DNA from: Bog-532 sp963833835
GTDB lineage: Bacteria > Actinomycetota > Actinomycetes > Streptosporangiales > Streptosporangiaceae
Assembly (NCBI GenBank): GCA_963833835.1
Contig: CAWHZI010000013.1
Span: 83,239-147,238, forward strand
Length of the DNA: 64,000 nucleotides
Direction: 5' to 3'
Shown: one piece after another, positions 61,205 to 64,000 of the stretch
Numbering within the stretch: position 1 is the first letter of the stretch
Layout: each line of letters starts with the position of its first letter
Notes under the pieces: model-generated
Database searches by the model: none
What the model was told of the DNA's origin: nothing
Seen by the model: only the letters and a program-made list of their open reading frames with translations
Made by a program: the position numbers and the translations under genes

Positions 61205-62119
61205 TCACTGGTCTAGCTGAGCCCAGGCTTCGGCGGCTAGGTCGGTCTGGCGGGACCAGTCGCCCGCCACGAACTGGATGATGGCGCGGTGGGTCCCGGC
61301 TTCGGCCAAGCGGCCGAGGTGGCCGGCCAGGGTGGCGGGCGGGCCGGGCAGGTAGGCGTCCGGGGCCTGGGCGGCGGGGACGCCGAACATGCCGTCGGGG
61401 TCGGTCAGCAGGCTGATGATCGTGTCGCGGCCGGGGACGCTGGGGTCGCCGTCGAGGGCCACCATCACGCTGGTGGTGATGGCCGGAGCGGGGCGGCCGT
61501 AACGGGCGGCCTGCTCGGCGGCCATGGCCTGGTAGCGCGGGATGTCGTCCGGGCCGGCCAGGACGAACCACTCGTCCCCGAACTGGCCGGCTCGCCGGGC
61601 GGCCGCGTCGGAGTTGCCGCCGATGACGATGGGTGGCACGGTCACCCCCGGGCTGAGCGTGATCTCCTCGCCGTCCGTGGTGAGCTGGGCCGGCTTGCCC
61701 GCGATGAGGTCCGGTAGCCGGCGCAGGGCCTCGTCGGTGCGGCGGCCGCGTTCGCGCCGGGGCACCCCGACCGCGTCCCACGACCCGGCGTGCCGGTCGC
61801 CGCCCGCGCCGATCCCGAGCAGCACCCGGTCCCCGGACAGGTACTGCAGGGTGGCGACCTGCTTGGCGATCCAGGCCACCGGGCGCAGCGGGACGATGAG
61901 CACCCCGACGCCGAGCTTGACCCGCTGGGTCACGGCCGCCGCCGCGGCCAGCGCGGTCAGGCTGTCCAGCAGCGGTACCCCGGTCCCGGCCACGAGCTGA
62001 TCCACGGACCAGACCGATTCGAATCCCCGATCCTCGGCCTGCCGGGCCGCGGCCGGGATGTCACCCGGCCGGCCGTCCCGCCGCGACATCGTCGGCAGTA
62101 TCACGCCCAGCTCCACCAT
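61205..62119 (-). CDS. LLM-class (F420-dependent type) oxidoreductase
   Basis: 304 aa. Bacterial luciferase-like TIM barrel: MVELGVILPTMS, RGFESVWSVDQLVAGTG, VKLGVGVLIVPLRPVAWIAKQVATLQYLSGDRVLLGIGAGG and PPIVIGGNSDAAARRAGQFGDEWF. The family uses F420 or FMN. The ATG is very close to GGAGG (2 bases); a GTG one codon later has a better spacing. Divergent from an HxlR regulator, so probably induced by electrophiles or redox stress. Confidence 0.87.
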   Translation of the reverse strand: MVELGVILPTMSRRDGRPGDIPAAARQAEDRGFESVWSVDQLVAGTGVPLLDSLTALAAAAAVTQRVKLGVGVLIVPLRPVAWIAKQVATLQYLSGDRVLLGIGAGGDRHAGSWDAVGVPRRERGRRTDEALRRLPDLIAGKPAQLTTDGEEITLSPGVTVPPIVIGGNSDAAARRAGQFGDEWFVLAGPDDIPRYQAMAAEQAARYGRPAPAITTSVMVALDGDPSVPGRDTIISLLTDPDGMFGVPAAQAPDAYLPGPPATLAGHLGRLAEAGTHRAIIQFVAGDWSRQTDLAAEAWAQLDQ

Positions 62120-62162
62120 GGCCTCCAGACTGCGGCGCCAGAGCCAGAATCCCGGCCGCATT

Positions 62163-62183
62163 GGTTACTTCTTGTTCGTGACC
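62163..62183. promoter_or_regulatory. candidate HxlR operator
   Basis: GGTTAC-N9-GTGACC is an inverted repeat with one mismatch, placed between the divergent LLM and hxlR starts, near their promoters. Confidence 0.45.
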
Positions 62184-62207
62184 CAATCTTCAGTAAGACT
62201 GCGAACT

Positions 62208-62627
62208 ATGGAAGACGGCACATTGATGTCAGACAGGCACACGGATGTGCGTGACCCGGCCTCGTCCGTGCGGGACACCACGTCGTGCGAGATCAGGGAC
62301 CTGCTGGACCGGCTGGCCGACAAGTGGTCGCTGCTGATCATCGAGCTGCTCGGGACGGGTCCGCGCCGCTTCACCGAGTTGCACCGGGAGATCGACGAGA
62401 TCAGCCAGCGCATGCTGACCCTGACCCTGCGCCACCTGGAACGCGACGGCCTGGTCACCCGGACCGTGCACCCGGTCGTGCCGCCCCGGGTCGACTACGA
62501 CCTGACCGACCTCGGCCGGAGTCTGCTGGAAGCCATCGAGGGCCTGGTCTCCTGGACCCGCGCCCACCGCCACGAAATCGCAGACGCCCGCAGCGGCTAC
62601 GACGCCCGGCGCGAATCCTCGGCCTGA
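62208..62627 (+). CDS. HxlR family transcriptional regulator
   Basis: 139 aa. Winged helix: CEIRDLLDRLADKWSLLIIELLGTGPRRFTELHREI, SQRMLTLTLRHLERDGLVTRTV and VDYDLTDLGRSLLEAIEGLV. Cys27 at the start of the first helix matches the redox-sensing cysteine of YodB/HypR-like members. Leaderless ATG 62208: AAGACT (62195-62200) ends 7 bases before it, although the first base is not the usual T. The 3' end overlaps the MFS gene by 31 bases. Confidence 0.88.
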   Translation: MEDGTLMSDRHTDVRDPASSVRDTTSCEIRDLLDRLADKWSLLIIELLGTGPRRFTELHREIDEISQRMLTLTLRHLERDGLVTRTVHPVVPPRVDYDLTDLGRSLLEAIEGLVSWTRAHRHEIADARSGYDARRESSA

Positions 62628-63973
62628 GGGTCGTTCTCACCCGCGCCCTTGGGGCGGGGGGCCTGGCCAATGTCCGGGTCGACGGTGTCCGGGTCGACGG
62701 TGTCCGGGTCAGCCGTCTGGGCGGGCTCGTAATGCCAGAATGAGCGGACGCTCAGGCCGGCGATCACGACCACGGCGAAGCAGACCGCGGCCGAGCCGGA
62801 CCAGGCGATGGTCAGGCCGAAGGTGGCGGCCATGGTGCCGGCCCGCAGGTCGCCCAGCCGGGGGCCGCCGCTGACCACGACGGTGAAGACGCCTTGCATC
62901 CGCCCGCGCATCTCGTCCGGCGCGTAGGTCTGCAGGATGGTTTGCCGGTAGACCACGCTGACCAGGTCGGCCGCCCCGGCCACGGCCAGCAGGAGCACGG
63001 CCAGCCACAGGCTGCGGGCCAGCCCGGCGGCGAACACGGCCGCGGCCCAGCAGGCCACCGCGACCGTAAGGGCCACACCCTGGCGGCGGATCCGGCTGAT
63101 CCAGCCGCTGAACAAGCCGGCCACGATCGAGCCGATCGCGATCGAGGAGTACAGCAGCCCGACGCCGCCGTGGAACCGGACCGCGGCCGCCTCCGGGAAC
63201 AGAGCCCGCGGCATGGCCAGGGTCATGGCCGCGATATCCAGGCCGAACGACATGATCAAGATGGGATGGCGGCCGATGAAGGCGATGCCCTCGCCTACCG
63301 CCCGCAACCCGGCCCGGCCCGTGGCTTTCACCGGGCGGAGCGAGGGCAGCCGGAACGTCGAGTACAGCGCGGTGGTGAACAGCAGCGCGTCGGCGGCGTA
63401 GGCGTACGAGAATCCGTGCGGCAGCCCAACCAGCACCCCGGCCACCAGCGGGCCGAGGATCTGGCCGATGTTGCCGGCCGTGTAGCTGAGCGTGTTGGCC
63501 GCCGGGATCATCGACACCGGAACGATGGAGGGGATGATCGCGCCCCGGGTCGAGGAGGACACCGCGAAGCCAGCCGACTGCACCACGACCAGGGCCAGCA
63601 GCAACCCGACGGACCGCAGCCCCAGCAGCGCCTGAACCAGCAGAACCAGCGTGACCGTCCAGGTCACCAGCGACGACCACAGGTAGAGGCGGCGCCGGTC
63701 CACCGCGTCAGCGACGGCGCCCCCGTACAGGCCGAATACCGTGATCGGGACGAGACCGGCCAGCCCGGCCAGGCCCACGTACAGAGACGAATGGCTGTCC
63801 GTGTAGATCTGCACCGCGACCGCGACCTCGGTCACCATCGTGCCGATATACGAGGCTCCCTGCCCCGCGAACGTCCGCCGGAACGCCGGCACGCTCAGCG
63901 GCCGGGTGTCCACGGTTACCTGGCGGAGCCGGCTCCGGCGGGAGGTCGGGCGGGAGGCATTCGGTTCACTCAC
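62597..63973 (-). CDS. MFS exporter (EntS/multidrug type)
   Basis: 458 aa, twelve transmembrane helices. Motif A-like loop GGAVADAVDRRRLYLWSS between helices 2 and 3, and the N-terminal basic segment TRPLSVPAFRRTFAGQGASYIGTM. Typical of the enterobactin/drug exporter family; substrate unknown. The C-terminal tail contains a repeated DPDTV from a 15-bp tandem DNA repeat (about 62671-62712). GTG start without a clear ribosome site; the window ends 27 bases upstream. Confidence 0.88.
   Translation of the reverse strand: MSEPNASRPTSRRSRLRQVTVDTRPLSVPAFRRTFAGQGASYIGTMVTEVAVAVQIYTDSHSSLYVGLAGLAGLVPITVFGLYGGAVADAVDRRRLYLWSSLVTWTVTLVLLVQALLGLRSVGLLLALVVVQSAGFAVSSSTRGAIIPSIVPVSMIPAANTLSYTAGNIGQILGPLVAGVLVGLPHGFSYAYAADALLFTTALYSTFRLPSLRPVKATGRAGLRAVGEGIAFIGRHPILIMSFGLDIAAMTLAMPRALFPEAAAVRFHGGVGLLYSSIAIGSIVAGLFSGWISRIRRQGVALTVAVACWAAAVFAAGLARSLWLAVLLLAVAGAADLVSVVYRQTILQTYAPDEMRGRMQGVFTVVVSGGPRLGDLRAGTMAATFGLTIAWSGSAAVCFAVVVIAGLSVRSFWHYEPAQTADPDTVDPDTVDPDIGQAPRPKGAGENDPQAEDSRRAS
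62671..62712 (-). repeat. 15-bp tandem repeat in the MFS gene tail
   Basis: GTCGACGGTGTCCGG occurs twice in perfect tandem with a third partial copy, encoding the PDTVDPDTVDPD tail. Likely length-variable by slippage. Confidence 0.7.
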
Positions 63974-64000
63974 AGGAGACCATCATGCCAACCGTTTGCA

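Noticed and set aside
62005..62030. GATTCGAATCCCC resembles a tRNA T-arm
   Set aside because: It lies inside the LLM oxidoreductase coding frame, and no acceptor, D- or anticodon arms can be built around it.

Overview
The window is about 70 percent GC and comes from a high-GC actinomycete. The evidence is a pafA/pafB/pafC set (Pup ligase and WYL regulators) beside tatA, tatC and a HelY-type helicase, together with actinobacterial families (DUF3099, DUF3145, DUF3866, DUF5998, MarR-GNAT fusion, F420-type LLM oxidoreductase) and many GTG starts. A remnant of a DUF6247-like gene and the general gene content suggest Streptosporangiales or a relative; this placement is inference. No rRNA, tRNA, CRISPR array or insertion sequence is visible.

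Layout. 1-7.5 kb: the 3' part of recD2, a universal stress protein, fabG-fabI (fatty-acid elongation, minus strand), tldD-tldE (peptide-maturing protease pair) and DUF3099. 7.5-8.4 kb: no convincing gene, but a strong small-RNA candidate with three hairpins, each carrying the loop word CCCCCGT, followed by a T8 tract. 8.4-12.5 kb: padR-ABC exporter operon, a GNAT acetyltransferase and a cysteine dioxygenase-like cupin. 12.6-19.6 kb: helY, tatC, tatA, pafC, pafB. 19.6-33.4 kb: DUF3866, a small membrane protein, two tandem near-identical 407-aa membrane proteins, then a minus-strand envelope-glycan locus (nucleotide-sugar dehydrogenase, DPM1-like GT2, epimerase, three GT-C-like membrane proteins, one of them frameshifted, and a two-domain FKBP lipoprotein). 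This locus lies between pafB and pafA. 33.4-36.3 kb: pafA and a succinate-semialdehyde dehydrogenase.

36.4-41.6 kb: an ABC exporter locus (ATPase and two permeases) carrying five single-base frameshifts, divergent from an intact histidine kinase/response regulator pair. 41.8-44.6 kb: a phosphosulfolactate synthase (ComA)-VOC-histidine phosphatase operon, a CBM48 mini-protein with a motif-rich upstream region, and DUF3145. 44.6-47.5 kb: lnt, a MarR-GNAT fusion and the DUF6247-like remnant. 47.8-51 kb: a compact three-gene module (replication-relaxation-like protein, TraG/FtsK-like membrane ATPase, J-domain membrane protein) without relaxase or integrase. 51-64 kb: a phosphodiesterase-like protein, DUF5998, cobS, a COG4280 membrane protein divergent from a ChrB N-terminal-domain protein, pepA, lpd, sucB, an LLM oxidoreductase divergent from an HxlR regulator, and an MFS exporter.

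A recurrent feature is the leaderless promoter: a TANNNT-like -10 box ending 6 or 7 bases before the ATG or GTG. It is visible at about fifteen genes and fixes several starts that simple longest-ORF calling would place too far upstream.
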